From Acidobacteriota bacterium (GTDB lineage Bacteria > Acidobacteriota > Polarisedimenticolia > J045): a DNA stretch of 64,000 nt. Both the position numbers and the translations under genes were made by a program. The stretch spans positions 37,962 to 101,961 of the forward strand of contig JAGOJY010000013.1 of the NCBI GenBank assembly GCA_017994815.1, read 5' to 3'. Shown piece by piece: positions 46,467 to 54,311 of this stretch. Positions within the stretch are counted from its first letter, which is position 1. Each line of letters starts with the position of its first letter. The notes under the pieces were generated by a model that ran no database searches, was not told the DNA's origin, and saw only the letters and a list, made by a program, of their open reading frames with translations.

Positions 46467-47753
46467 TCAGCTCCCCTGGCCGTCGGCTTCGACCTGCGAG
46501 GCCTTCGCCGACAGTCCGAACTGACGCAGGATGTTGATGTAGTTCTGGCGGAACGGCTGCAGGTCGTTGCCCGCGTACTTGCGCCGTGCCTTGTCGTAGG
46601 CGTGCTCGGCGTGCATCAGCGCGTTGATCTTGTCGCCGAAGTTGGCCTCGGCGCGGCTGAGGTCGAAGAAGCCGACCTCGTCGCCATCCCACTGGAAGGT
46701 CGTCGACTCCTTGGCCGCGCGCAGCGCCTCCTCGAAGCGCCCCTGGTTGAAGTGCGCGTACGAGATGACGTGCAGGCTCGTCCCGTACTGCACCTGGATG
46801 TCCTTGTTCCCGGGGTCGAGCTTGAACGCCACGCGGCCGTACTCGACCGCCTGCAGCTTGTACTTGTGGCCGTCGAGACGGCTGGCGTAGTCGGCCATCT
46901 GGCGGTAGATCTCGGCCCGTTCGCGGTGCCCGCGCGTGGTGTCGGCCGCTTCCTGGAACGTGTTGAGCACGTCCTCCGGCTTGCTGTCCTCGGCGCTCAT
47001 CAGGTCGAGGCCGGTCTGCCACAGAACGCCCGCGCGCACGTTGCCCGAGTCGAAGCCGACGACCTGGTAGAGCTGGGTGAAGCGCTGGTCGAAGGTGCTG
47101 CCGAACCCGAGGCGGCAGGCCTCACGGACGCGGATGCGGTAGACGTCGGGAACTGAGGAGCGCCGCGCCATCTCGAAGCAGCGGCTGATGTACAACAGCG
47201 CGTACTTGGCGAACGCGGTGTACTCCTCGCCGTCGCGCGGCTTGCCCGCCAGTTCTTCGTGCCGCGCCAGCAGCGCCTTGTACATGTTCCAGTGCGCGGC
47301 GTTCTCCAGCGCCAGGTTGCGGAAGTGCTCGTCCTTCAGCTTCTCGTAGTAGACCGTTCCCAGCACGTTGTGCTTGAAGAACGGGTCGTCCTGCAGGATC
47401 TTCAGGCTCTTTTCCATCGAGCCGATCACGTCCTTCTCGAAGTCGTACTTGAACGTGGTCGGCGCGGACTTCCACAGCTCGAAGCGCGCGTGCCCGCCGA
47501 GGAACGAAACCATCGCGTAGTCGGCGCCGGCATGCGGCAGCCCGGCGACGTCGAGCGCGGAGACGTAGGCGTCGGCGGCCTCGGCCGCGGCGGACCAGTT
47601 GCGCTCGTTGTAGGCCGCGACGGCGGCCTGGCGCAGCGGTTCGAGGTTCGGCGGCGGGGCCGGGGTGTCGGCGGCGAGCGCCGGTCCGGCGAGGAGCGCC
47701 GCGGCGGCGAGCGCGGCGAGCAACAGGCGATCGGGTCGGGTCGAAGGGCTCAC
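46467..47753 (-). CDS. Secreted TPR-like helical protein
   Basis: A 428-residue exported protein. The signal peptide covers residues 1-27 (ending GPALAAD). The remainder is helical with TPR-type pairs, such as RQAAVAAYNERNWSAAAEAADAYV, ASRLDGHKYKLQAVEYGRVAFKLDP and SYAHFNQGRFEEALRAAKES. It probably scaffolds protein-protein contacts in the periplasm. GTG at 47753 is chosen because GAGGTG lies just upstream and the signal peptide starts there. It is followed after 3 bp by the PEGA-like secreted protein. Confidence 0.8.
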   Translation of the reverse strand: MSPSTRPDRLLLAALAAAALLAGPALAADTPAPPPNLEPLRQAAVAAYNERNWSAAAEAADAYVSALDVAGLPHAGADYAMVSFLGGHARFELWKSAPTTFKYDFEKDVIGSMEKSLKILQDDPFFKHNVLGTVYYEKLKDEHFRNLALENAAHWNMYKALLARHEELAGKPRDGEEYTAFAKYALLYISRCFEMARRSSVPDVYRIRVREACRLGFGSTFDQRFTQLYQVVGFDSGNVRAGVLWQTGLDLMSAEDSKPEDVLNTFQEAADTTRGHRERAEIYRQMADYASRLDGHKYKLQAVEYGRVAFKLDPGNKDIQVQYGTSLHVISYAHFNQGRFEEALRAAKESTTFQWDGDEVGFFDLSRAEANFGDKINALMHAEHAYDKARRKYAGNDLQPFRQNYINILRQFGLSAKASQVEADGQGS

Positions 47754-47848
47754 GTTGCACCTCGAAATCTGTGAACGGCTCGGTCCGGCTGTCCCGCGGC
47801 GCGGGACCGCCCGGACGCGACGCTCCGGCTGACGCATCGGTCAGCGCT

Positions 47849-48313
47849 CTACTTGGCTTGAGCGGCCGGTTCGGCGGCGGCGATGCGGATGACCGTCACG
47901 TGGTGCAGGTCGGACGAACGGCCGTCGGCCCCGTGGGCCCGGATCTCCAGCTCGTTCGCGCCAACCCGGGGCAACCCGGCGTCCGGCACCTCGAAGTAGC
48001 TCCTGAGCGGCGCGTCGGACGCGCCTTCCGGCGCCTTGTCCAGCTTGACCAGGTCGTCCGGCTCGGCCGGCCGGAGCAGCGCCTGCCGCTGGCCGACGGT
48101 CACGCGGTCGATGGCGACGCGCGAGAAGACCACCCCGCTCACGGTCACGAACGCGGCGTTGCTCGTGGCCGCGATCGGGTGCAGCGCGACCAGCGGGCGG
48201 AAGCCCTCGAGGTTGAACAGCGGCTTTTTCTCGGGTGCTTGCTGCGGGTCGGGCGCTTGGGCGAGGGCCACCGCGAAGACCGCGGCGATCAACAGGATCG
48301 GAAGGGCACGCAC
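47849..48313 (-). CDS. Small secreted protein of unknown function
   Basis: A 154-residue exported protein with signal peptide MRALPILLIAAVFAVALAQA. The mature part has beta-sandwich-like strands (AFVTVSGVVFSRVAIDRVTV, RSYFEVPDAGLPRVGANELEIRAHGADG), reminiscent of Ig-like carbohydrate or protein-binding modules. GTG at 48313 is preferred because AGGAG is eight bases upstream and the signal peptide begins there. It lies 95 bp upstream of the TPR-like gene, so the three secreted proteins may act together. Confidence 0.7.
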   Translation of the reverse strand: MRALPILLIAAVFAVALAQAPDPQQAPEKKPLFNLEGFRPLVALHPIAATSNAAFVTVSGVVFSRVAIDRVTVGQRQALLRPAEPDDLVKLDKAPEGASDAPLRSYFEVPDAGLPRVGANELEIRAHGADGRSSDLHHVTVIRIAAAEPAAQAK

Positions 48314-48457
48314 AGGCCTCTCCTCATTTCGGCATCCCCCGGGCGAATATGTGTCTGCCGTGAACACCGGCAAGCGCGAGGTGCAGGTGGATGCAGGGCG
48401 AACGGCTGCGGACTCTGGCAGGCGCGCGCGGAGCCGGCCGCGGCGCCGCGCCTCGAG

Positions 48458-49813
48458 TTACGCCTCTTCCTCGGGGAGTTCGCGGTCCGCCGGGGCGGTC
48501 GGGACGAGCTGCACCTCGGTCACGCGGGTGCCGTGCACGGCCGAGGCGACCAACTCGTGGTCGCCGAACGGCACCTTCTCGCCCGCCTTCGGCACGTGGC
48601 CCAGTTCGGACTGCAGAAGACCCGCGACCGTGTGCACGTTCTCCGGGACCTCCGGGGCGGAACGCACGAGTTCCGCCGCGCGCGACGCGGGCAGGCCCGG
48701 GTCGAGGATGAACCCGCCCCCCGGCCGCGCGCGCACCGGATCGACCTCGCCGACGTCGAACTCGTCGCGCAGCTCGCCGACGAGTTCTTCCAGCACGTCC
48801 TCCAGCGCCACGATCCCGGTCGTGCCGCCGTACTCGTCGGCGACGATCGCCATGTGCGAGCGCGCCTGCTGGAACATCAGCAGCAGCCTTTCGAGGCGCA
48901 GGTTCTCCGGGACGACGAGCGGCGGGCGGGCCATCTTGCGCAGGTCCGGCGTCGTGCCGGCGGCGAGCGCGGGGAACAGGTCCTTCACGTGCAGGATCCC
49001 GACGAGGTGGTCGAGGTCCTCGAGCATCAGCGGGTAGCGGCTGTAGCCCTCCTCCTGCACGCGCGCGAGCAGCTCCGGCAGCGGGCGCGTCAGGTCGAGC
49101 GCGACCACGCGCGAGCGCGGGACCATCACGTCGCGCGCGCGCCCGCGGGCGAAGCGGAACAGGTTCTCGACCAGCGCCGCCTGCAGCGCACCGATCTGGC
49201 CGTGCAGCGCGCTGCGGGCCAGGATCGTGCGGATCTCCTCCGCGCTGTGCGGCATCGTTTCGGTGCCGGCGCGGGCCAAGCCGAACGGCTTGAGGATCAG
49301 CCACGCCGACCGGTTGAGCAGCGCCACCAGCGGCCACGACGCGAGCCAGAAGGCGCGCAGCGGGAAGGCGAGGTTCACGGCCACCGGCTCGGCCAGCGCG
49401 ATCGCGACGCTCTTCGGCACCAGCTCGCCGAGCACGACGTGCAGCATCGTGATCAACAGGAACGCGGCGACGAACGAGGCGGACAGCGCGGCCGGGCCGA
49501 TCCACGAGGCGGCCGGCGAGAACAGCGCGGCGAAGAGCTTCGCGAAGGCCGGCTCGCCGAGCCAGCCGAGGCCCAGGCTGGCCAGCGTGATGCCGACCTG
49601 GCAGACCGAGAGCGTCGCGTCGAGGTGCTGGACCAGGTACAGCGCCCGCGCCGCGCGGCGGTTCCCCTGCCGCACCAGGGCCCGCAGCCGGCCCGGCCGC
49701 ACGCTGACCAGCGCGAACTCGGCGGCCACGAACAGCGCGTTGGCCCCGACCAGCACCAGGGCGGCGGCGACGAACAGCAGGCTCGCGCCGAGGCTCTGCG
49801 GTTCAGCATGCAT
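48458..49813 (-). CDS. CNNM/CorC-type transporter (DUF21-CBS-CorC_HlyC)
   Basis: A 451-residue inner-membrane protein. The DUF21 domain (about 1-200) has four hydrophobic segments with SVRPGRLRALVRQGN and the ITMLHVVLGELVPKS motif. A CBS pair follows (about 215-335, VMVPRSRVVALD, YSRYPLM, HMAIVADEYGGTTGIVALEDVLEELVGE), and a C-terminal CorC_HlyC domain (about 350-440) closes the protein. Homologues transport Mg2+ or are called hemolysins by older annotation. ATG at 49813 is 21 bp from the start of a divergent gene, and both promoters overlap. Confidence 0.9.
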   Translation of the reverse strand: MHAEPQSLGASLLFVAAALVLVGANALFVAAEFALVSVRPGRLRALVRQGNRRAARALYLVQHLDATLSVCQVGITLASLGLGWLGEPAFAKLFAALFSPAASWIGPAALSASFVAAFLLITMLHVVLGELVPKSVAIALAEPVAVNLAFPLRAFWLASWPLVALLNRSAWLILKPFGLARAGTETMPHSAEEIRTILARSALHGQIGALQAALVENLFRFARGRARDVMVPRSRVVALDLTRPLPELLARVQEEGYSRYPLMLEDLDHLVGILHVKDLFPALAAGTTPDLRKMARPPLVVPENLRLERLLLMFQQARSHMAIVADEYGGTTGIVALEDVLEELVGELRDEFDVGEVDPVRARPGGGFILDPGLPASRAAELVRSAPEVPENVHTVAGLLQSELGHVPKAGEKVPFGDHELVASAVHGTRVTEVQLVPTAPADRELPEEEA

Positions 49814-49822
49814 GGCGGTTGC

Positions 49823-49829
49823 TATGATA
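49823..49829. promoter_or_regulatory. Overlapping divergent -10 boxes
   Basis: The near-palindrome GCTATGATAGC contains TATGAT on the plus strand (49823-49828), six bases before ATG 49835, and TATCAT on the minus strand (49829-49824), ten bases before ATG 49813. The same seven base pairs would serve both genes. Confidence 0.5.
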
Positions 49830-49834
49830 GCGGC

Positions 49835-50464
49835 ATGTCACCGACCGTATTCTGGGACTGCGGCGGCCAGTTCGACCTGGCCGACATCGACGGGAAGCTG
49901 TACGTGCCGGGCGCCGTGACGATCCGCGCCCGCCTCGCGCGGTTGGCGGCGCACGCGCGCTCGCTCGGCACCCCGCGCATCGCGCTGCTGGTGACGCACC
50001 AGCCGGGCGATCCCGACATCGCGGAGAAGCCCGACTACAAGGCCAGCTTCCCGGCGCACTGCCTGGCCGGGACGCCGGGACACCGGCAGGTGCCGGAGCT
50101 GGCGTTCGCGCAGCCGGTGGTCATCGCGCGCGACAAGCAGGACAGGAACGCGGTGATCGACCGCGTCCGCGCCGGGCGCGACGAGATCGCCGTCGAGATC
50201 CCGACCTTCGACCCGTGGTCGAACCCGATGAGCGAGGTCGTCCTCGAGACGCTCGGCCGCCGCCGCGTGATCGCCTACGGCATCCCCGCGGACCGCAGCG
50301 TGGTGCCGTCGATCGAGGGGCTCCTCGCCCGTGGGCTGGAGGTCCTCCTCGTCCGCGACGCTTGCCGGCCCTTCGCACAGCCCGCCTGGGATACAGCGAT
50401 CGCCGGCTGGGCGGAGCGCGTCGCCCTCGTCTCGACCTCCGACGTGCTCACCCGCCTTTCGTAA
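49835..50464 (+). CDS. Isochorismatase-like cysteine hydrolase
   Basis: A 209-residue protein of the nicotinamidase/isochorismatase fold. The N-terminal Asp is in VFWDCGGQFDL, a Lys is in IARDKQDRN, and the nucleophilic Cys is in VLLVRDACRPF, completing the Asp-Lys-Cys triad. RRRVIAYGIPADRSV corresponds to the cis-peptide region. Substrates in this family range from nicotinamide to carbamates, and none can be assigned. It starts immediately after a TATGAT box and diverges from the CorC-type gene. Confidence 0.85.
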   Translation: MSPTVFWDCGGQFDLADIDGKLYVPGAVTIRARLARLAAHARSLGTPRIALLVTHQPGDPDIAEKPDYKASFPAHCLAGTPGHRQVPELAFAQPVVIARDKQDRNAVIDRVRAGRDEIAVEIPTFDPWSNPMSEVVLETLGRRRVIAYGIPADRSVVPSIEGLLARGLEVLLVRDACRPFAQPAWDTAIAGWAERVALVSTSDVLTRLS

Positions 50465-50615
50465 GACCTTCCCACTTCTCGAGGAAGCGTGCACCCTGCC
50501 GGCGGACCGCTCGATTTGGTAACTGAAGCGGGGGGGTAGGCGGCCAGCCAACATGCGGCTGGGCCATGACGGCGGAATGAGGCAGTGAACCGCGGCCGCC
50601 GGCTGAAGACGCCGG

Positions 50616-51575
50616 TCAGGGCAGGTGGGCCGCTCGTCCGCCCGCGATGAATGACATGGCGAAACCGCACAGCGGGAGCAGGACCGCGACGATGGCGGCC
50701 AGCGTCCACAGTCGATCGATCCAGGGGCGCCGCGACGGCCGGCCGGTCGCGAACAGCCCGAAGGCGCACCCGGCCGCGAAGCCGCCGAAGTGCGCGGCGT
50801 TGTCCACGCCCGGCACGAGCAGGCCGAAGACGACGAAGTTCAGCGCGGCCCAGAAGAGGAGTTGCGGCGCGACGTGGCGGAACGCGATGTCGCGGTGCAG
50901 GTAGCCCATCACGATCCCGTAGCCGATCAGCCCGAAGATCGCGCCTGACGCACCGGCCGCGATGCCGCGCGGCGAGAGCACGGCCGAGACGGCGAAGCTG
51001 GCGATGCCGGTCCCGGTGAACAGCACCAGCAGGCGCCGGCCGCCGACCGCCGACTCGACCAGCGGGCCGAGGTTGGCCAGGGCGTAGCCGTTGAACAGGA
51101 TGTGCATCAGGTTCCAGTGCAGGAACACCGGGTTGACCAGCCGCCACCATTCCCCGGCGAAGAAGATAAGCTGCGTGATCTTCGCGCCCATCTGGATCAT
51201 CAGCTCGGGCGCGGGGGCGAAGGGGCTGCGCGACGAGGGCGCGGCGACGACCATCGCGACGTAGATCACGACGATCGCGCTCAAGAGCGCGGTGGACGCC
51301 GAGCCGAAGTTCGGCAGCAGGAACGACGCCGGGCCGCGCCGGCCGGGTGCCCGCCCCAGCGCGGCGCCGCACTCCGGGCAGACCCGGTCGGACGAAGGCA
51401 CGAGCGCCCGGCACGCGGGGCACATCCGGTGCTCGGCCCGGCGCGGCAGCGCCGGCGCCGAGTCGTCCTCCGTCCGCGCCGGCAGCGGCCAGCGGCGGCG
51501 GCTTCGTGAGATTCCGAGGCGCGAGAGGATCTCCCGCACCAGGTCCGCGGTGTCGGCGAAGAACTTGCGCAGCAT
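50616..51575 (-). CDS. Rhomboid-family intramembrane serine protease with zinc ribbon
   Basis: A 319-residue membrane protein. The cytoplasmic N-terminus has a zinc ribbon, CPAC and CPEC (about residues 52-72). Six or more helices follow, with HWNLMHILFNGYAL, the nucleophile in AAGASGAIFG and the catalytic His in DNAAHFGGFAAG. Rhomboids cleave single-pass membrane proteins within the lipid bilayer. It is preceded by 13 bp by a 46-residue single-pass protein on the same strand, a possible substrate or partner. The 151-bp gap on its other side contains only a weak imperfect hairpin. Confidence 0.92.
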   Translation of the reverse strand: MLRKFFADTADLVREILSRLGISRSRRRWPLPARTEDDSAPALPRRAEHRMCPACRALVPSSDRVCPECGAALGRAPGRRGPASFLLPNFGSASTALLSAIVVIYVAMVVAAPSSRSPFAPAPELMIQMGAKITQLIFFAGEWWRLVNPVFLHWNLMHILFNGYALANLGPLVESAVGGRRLLVLFTGTGIASFAVSAVLSPRGIAAGASGAIFGLIGYGIVMGYLHRDIAFRHVAPQLLFWAALNFVVFGLLVPGVDNAAHFGGFAAGCAFGLFATGRPSRRPWIDRLWTLAAIVAVLLPLCGFAMSFIAGGRAAHLP

Positions 51576-51588
51576 CAGGCTCGCTCGG

Positions 51589-51729
51589 TCACGGGTTGGG
51601 CGGCCCTTTCCACCTCTCCCAGATCGCGTTCAGCGCCACCGTCACGACGACGAACACGACCGCGGCGATGAGCCACCCGGTGGACGGGACGGCGGCCCCG
51701 GGCGGCAGGGCGGCCAGCCAGGATTCCAT
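51589..51729 (-). CDS. Small single-pass membrane protein
   Basis: A 46-residue protein beginning MESWLAALPPGA, with one hydrophobic helix (about 19-37, WLIAAVVFVVVTVALNAIW) and a short basic/Pro tail. A strong GGGAGGA Shine-Dalgarno precedes ATG 51729 by a few bases, which supports real translation. It is co-directional with the rhomboid gene 13 bp downstream and divergent from the FHA protein gene. The function is unknown; the context invites a role with the rhomboid protease. Confidence 0.65.
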   Translation of the reverse strand: MESWLAALPPGAAVPSTGWLIAAVVFVVVTVALNAIWERWKGPPNP

Positions 51730-51789
51730 CGATCCTCCCGGCCGGATTATGCACGATCGGGCGCGCGGGTCCCCCGCGGGCGCACATGG

Positions 51790-51795
51790 TAGATT
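51790..51795 (+). promoter_or_regulatory. -10 box of a leaderless promoter
   Basis: TAGATT ends seven bases before GTG 51803. There is no Shine-Dalgarno between them. Confidence 0.45.
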
Positions 51796-51802
51796 GGCCG
51801 CC

Positions 51803-53383
51803 GTGAAGGTGACGCTGATCACGGAAGAAGGGCGGCGGCACGAGATCTCGCTCGACCGCACCCGGATGAGGATCGGCCGCGGCGCCGAAAACGAGATCTC
51901 CATCCCGGACGGGAAGCTCTCGCGCCACCACGCCGAACTGACGGACACCGGCAGCGGCTGGCAGGTCGCCGACACCGGCAGCAAGAACGGCACGTTCGTC
52001 AACGGCCGGCGGATCAGCGCGCCGACGATCCTCGGCCCCGGCGACCTCATCGCCTTCGGCTCGTCGCGGCTCGTGTTCGGCGAGGCGCCCCAGGCCGCGC
52101 CCGACATCATCGCCACCGACAGCGGCTCCGAGCGCACCGTCCACGCGCTGCGCGTGGCCGACGCGCCGTCCGCGGGCGTCGCGCGGCTGCTGATCGACGC
52201 GGCTCGCGAGATCGCCGGCCACCAGTCGCTGCAGGGCGTGCTGGGCCGGTTGCTCGACCTCGCGCGCGAGGCGACCAAGGCGGAGCGCGGCGTGATCGCG
52301 ACGCTCGGGCCGGAGGGGCGGCTGCAGCCGGTTGTCTCGACGGCGGCGCCGGGCGAGCCGCCGCCGGTGATCAGCCGCTCGGTCCTGCAGCGCGTCACCT
52401 CCGAGGGCTCCGCGCTGATCCTCGAGGACATCGCGCTCGACGTCGTGCTGGCCGCGGCGCAGACGCTGGCCGGCGTCGGCGTGCGCTCGATCCTCTGCGC
52501 GCCGCTCGGCACGGCGCGCCCGCCTTTGGGGCTGATCTACCTCGACAGCCTGCGCGGGCGCGCGGTGTTCGAGCCGACGCACCTCGAGGTCGTCGCGGTC
52601 CTGGCCGGGATGGCCGCGGTGGCGCTGGAGAACGACGCGGCGCGCGTGCGCGAAGCGATGCGCCGCCGCCTCGAGGCCGACCTGGCGGCGGCGGCCGACA
52701 TCCAGACCACGCTGCTGCCGGCGCGAGCCGACGTCGCGCAGGGCTACCTCGCGGAGGGGTACCACGGCGCCACGCTCAAGGTCGGCGGCGACATGTACGA
52801 CTACTTCACGCGCCCGGACGGGTTCGGGACGATGCTCGCCGACGTCGCGGGCAAGGGGCTCGCCGCATCGCTCCTGATGGCGAACCTCCACGCCCGCTGG
52901 CACTCGACGATCTGGACCGAAACCCTGCCGCGCTGCCTGCCGCGCCTGAACGACGAGCTCGCGGCCACGCTGCCGCCCAACCGCTTCGTCACGATGGCGT
53001 TCGGCCTCGCCAACCGCGAGGAGCGGCGGCTGTCCTACGCCAATGCCGGACACACTCCGGCGATCCTCTACCGCGACGGCGCCTGCGAGCTGCTCCCCTG
53101 CACCGGGCCGCCGCTGGGGCTGATCACCGGGATCGAGTTCGAACTGATCGAGATGCCGTTCCGCGAGGGCGACCGGCTCGTGCTGTACAGCGACGGCGCG
53201 GTGGACCAGCGCGACGCGGGCGGGGAGCCGTACGGCACGGAGCGCCTCGTCGAGGCGGTCGCGCGTGCCGGCGCCGCGCCGATCGCCGCGATGCTGGAGC
53301 AGGTCCGCGAGGACATCGAGCGCCACGCCGGTGACACCGCGCAGGACGACGATCTGACGCTGACGGTCCTGGCGTTGGCGTGA
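51803..53383 (+). CDS. FHA-GAF-PP2C (SpoIIE-type) phosphatase
   Basis: A 526-residue signalling protein. An FHA domain (about 1-95: MRIGRGAENEISIPD, LSRHHAEL, SKNGTFVNG) binds phosphothreonine. A GAF domain (about 130-285) follows, and a SpoIIE/RsbU-like PP2C domain (about 300-526) has KVGGDMYDYF, DVAGKGLAASLLMA, YANAGHTPAIL, LVLYSDGAVD and DDDLTLTVLAL, including the metal-binding aspartates. Such proteins dephosphorylate anti-sigma antagonists or other phosphoproteins. With the Ser/Thr kinases elsewhere in the window it suggests phosphothreonine signalling. GTG 51803 is in frame, follows a TAGATT box directly and is the first residue of the FHA fold. Confidence 0.92.
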   Translation: MKVTLITEEGRRHEISLDRTRMRIGRGAENEISIPDGKLSRHHAELTDTGSGWQVADTGSKNGTFVNGRRISAPTILGPGDLIAFGSSRLVFGEAPQAAPDIIATDSGSERTVHALRVADAPSAGVARLLIDAAREIAGHQSLQGVLGRLLDLAREATKAERGVIATLGPEGRLQPVVSTAAPGEPPPVISRSVLQRVTSEGSALILEDIALDVVLAAAQTLAGVGVRSILCAPLGTARPPLGLIYLDSLRGRAVFEPTHLEVVAVLAGMAAVALENDAARVREAMRRRLEADLAAAADIQTTLLPARADVAQGYLAEGYHGATLKVGGDMYDYFTRPDGFGTMLADVAGKGLAASLLMANLHARWHSTIWTETLPRCLPRLNDELAATLPPNRFVTMAFGLANREERRLSYANAGHTPAILYRDGACELLPCTGPPLGLITGIEFELIEMPFREGDRLVLYSDGAVDQRDAGGEPYGTERLVEAVARAGAAPIAAMLEQVREDIERHAGDTAQDDDLTLTVLALA

Positions 53384-53419
53384 AGAGCGGGGCGCGCCCC
53401 GCGAGAAGTGGAGTCTGCG

Positions 53420-54274
53420 ATGCACACGAGGAAACGACTGCTCGTCCTCGCGGCGGCCCTGCTGGCGATGACCGGGCCGGCCGCGGCGGCGCTGTTCGAG
53501 AGCCCGTCGCCCGAGTTGATGTACGTCGGCTCGGCCGCCGAGTTGGAACCGGGCGTGACCATCCTGCGCGATGCGGCGGCGTTCGAGGCCGCGACCAAGG
53601 GCCTGGATCCGCCGTTCGGCGGGCAGGTGCCCGATTTCGAGAAGCTCACGGTGCTGCGGGTCGTCGGCCGGCCGAAGCAGAACGCCTGCCGCGAGACGGT
53701 GCTCAAGGAAGTCTCGACCCGCTTCCGTTCCGCCACGATCGTGCTGGAGGAAAGACGCGGGGACGACGGTTGCCGCTGCGCCGAGGTCGTCAGCCCGTCA
53801 AGCGTGTGGTTGGTCTCCGTCGGCCGGTCCGTGCGCCGCGCCGACCTGGACGTGAGGGAAACCGTGACCCCCTGCACACCGGAAACGACGGCCCGGCCGG
53901 CCGGCCCGCCGCCGCCGGAACTGATCCTCGAGAGCTCGTGGGACGAGCGCGAAGGCTCGCGCGTGGTCACCAGCGCGGACGATTACGCCAAGATCATGCA
54001 GCGGCTCGGCGCGGGCGACCGTGGCGCCGACGTGGATTTCGCCCAGAGCCACGTCGTGGTGATCACGACGCGGCCGCGCGAGAACGCCTGCCGGCGCACG
54101 CGCCTGATCGACGCCCGCACCGCGGCGCCCGACCTGGTCGAGTTCGACGTCGAGGAGGTGTACCCGGCGCAGGGCCAGATGTGCGCGCAGATGTACTCCG
54201 CGCCCAAGGCGTTCGTGTACCGCGTCCCGGCCAGCGTGACCCACGTCAAGGTCAGTACGCGCGAGGTGCGGTGA
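53420..54274 (+). CDS. Secreted protein with two copies of a Cys-containing domain
   Basis: A 284-residue exported protein with signal peptide (1-24, ending AAAAL). Two units share the pattern F-x2-L/H-x-V-x2-V-x2-RP-x-NACR-x-T, then a basic strand and VYRV/VWLVSV: one at about 75-155 (VVGRPKQNACRETVL) and one at about 200-280 (TTRPRENACRRTRLI). I do not recognise a named family. GGAG six bases before ATG 53420 supports the start. It lies 36 bp after the FHA phosphatase and may be co-transcribed. Confidence 0.72.
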   Translation: MHTRKRLLVLAAALLAMTGPAAAALFESPSPELMYVGSAAELEPGVTILRDAAAFEAATKGLDPPFGGQVPDFEKLTVLRVVGRPKQNACRETVLKEVSTRFRSATIVLEERRGDDGCRCAEVVSPSSVWLVSVGRSVRRADLDVRETVTPCTPETTARPAGPPPPELILESSWDEREGSRVVTSADDYAKIMQRLGAGDRGADVDFAQSHVVVITTRPRENACRRTRLIDARTAAPDLVEFDVEEVYPAQGQMCAQMYSAPKAFVYRVPASVTHVKVSTREVR

Positions 54275-54275
54275 A

Positions 54276-54306
54276 CGCGGGGCGCGGCGGCGCGCCGCGC
54301 CCCGCG
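54276..54306. terminator. Perfect 14-bp hairpin between convergent genes
   Basis: Positions 54276-54289 and 54293-54306 are exact reverse complements with a 3-nt GCG loop, in the 37-bp gap between the secreted protein and the FadL-like gene. It could terminate both strands. No T-tract follows. Confidence 0.55.
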
Positions 54307-54311
54307 CAGGG

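Noticed and set aside
50465..50615. Terminator in the gap between the cysteine hydrolase and the rhomboid gene
   Set aside because: Only an imperfect CCAGCC/GGCTGG stem with a 7-nt loop and no T-tract is present; not enough to call.
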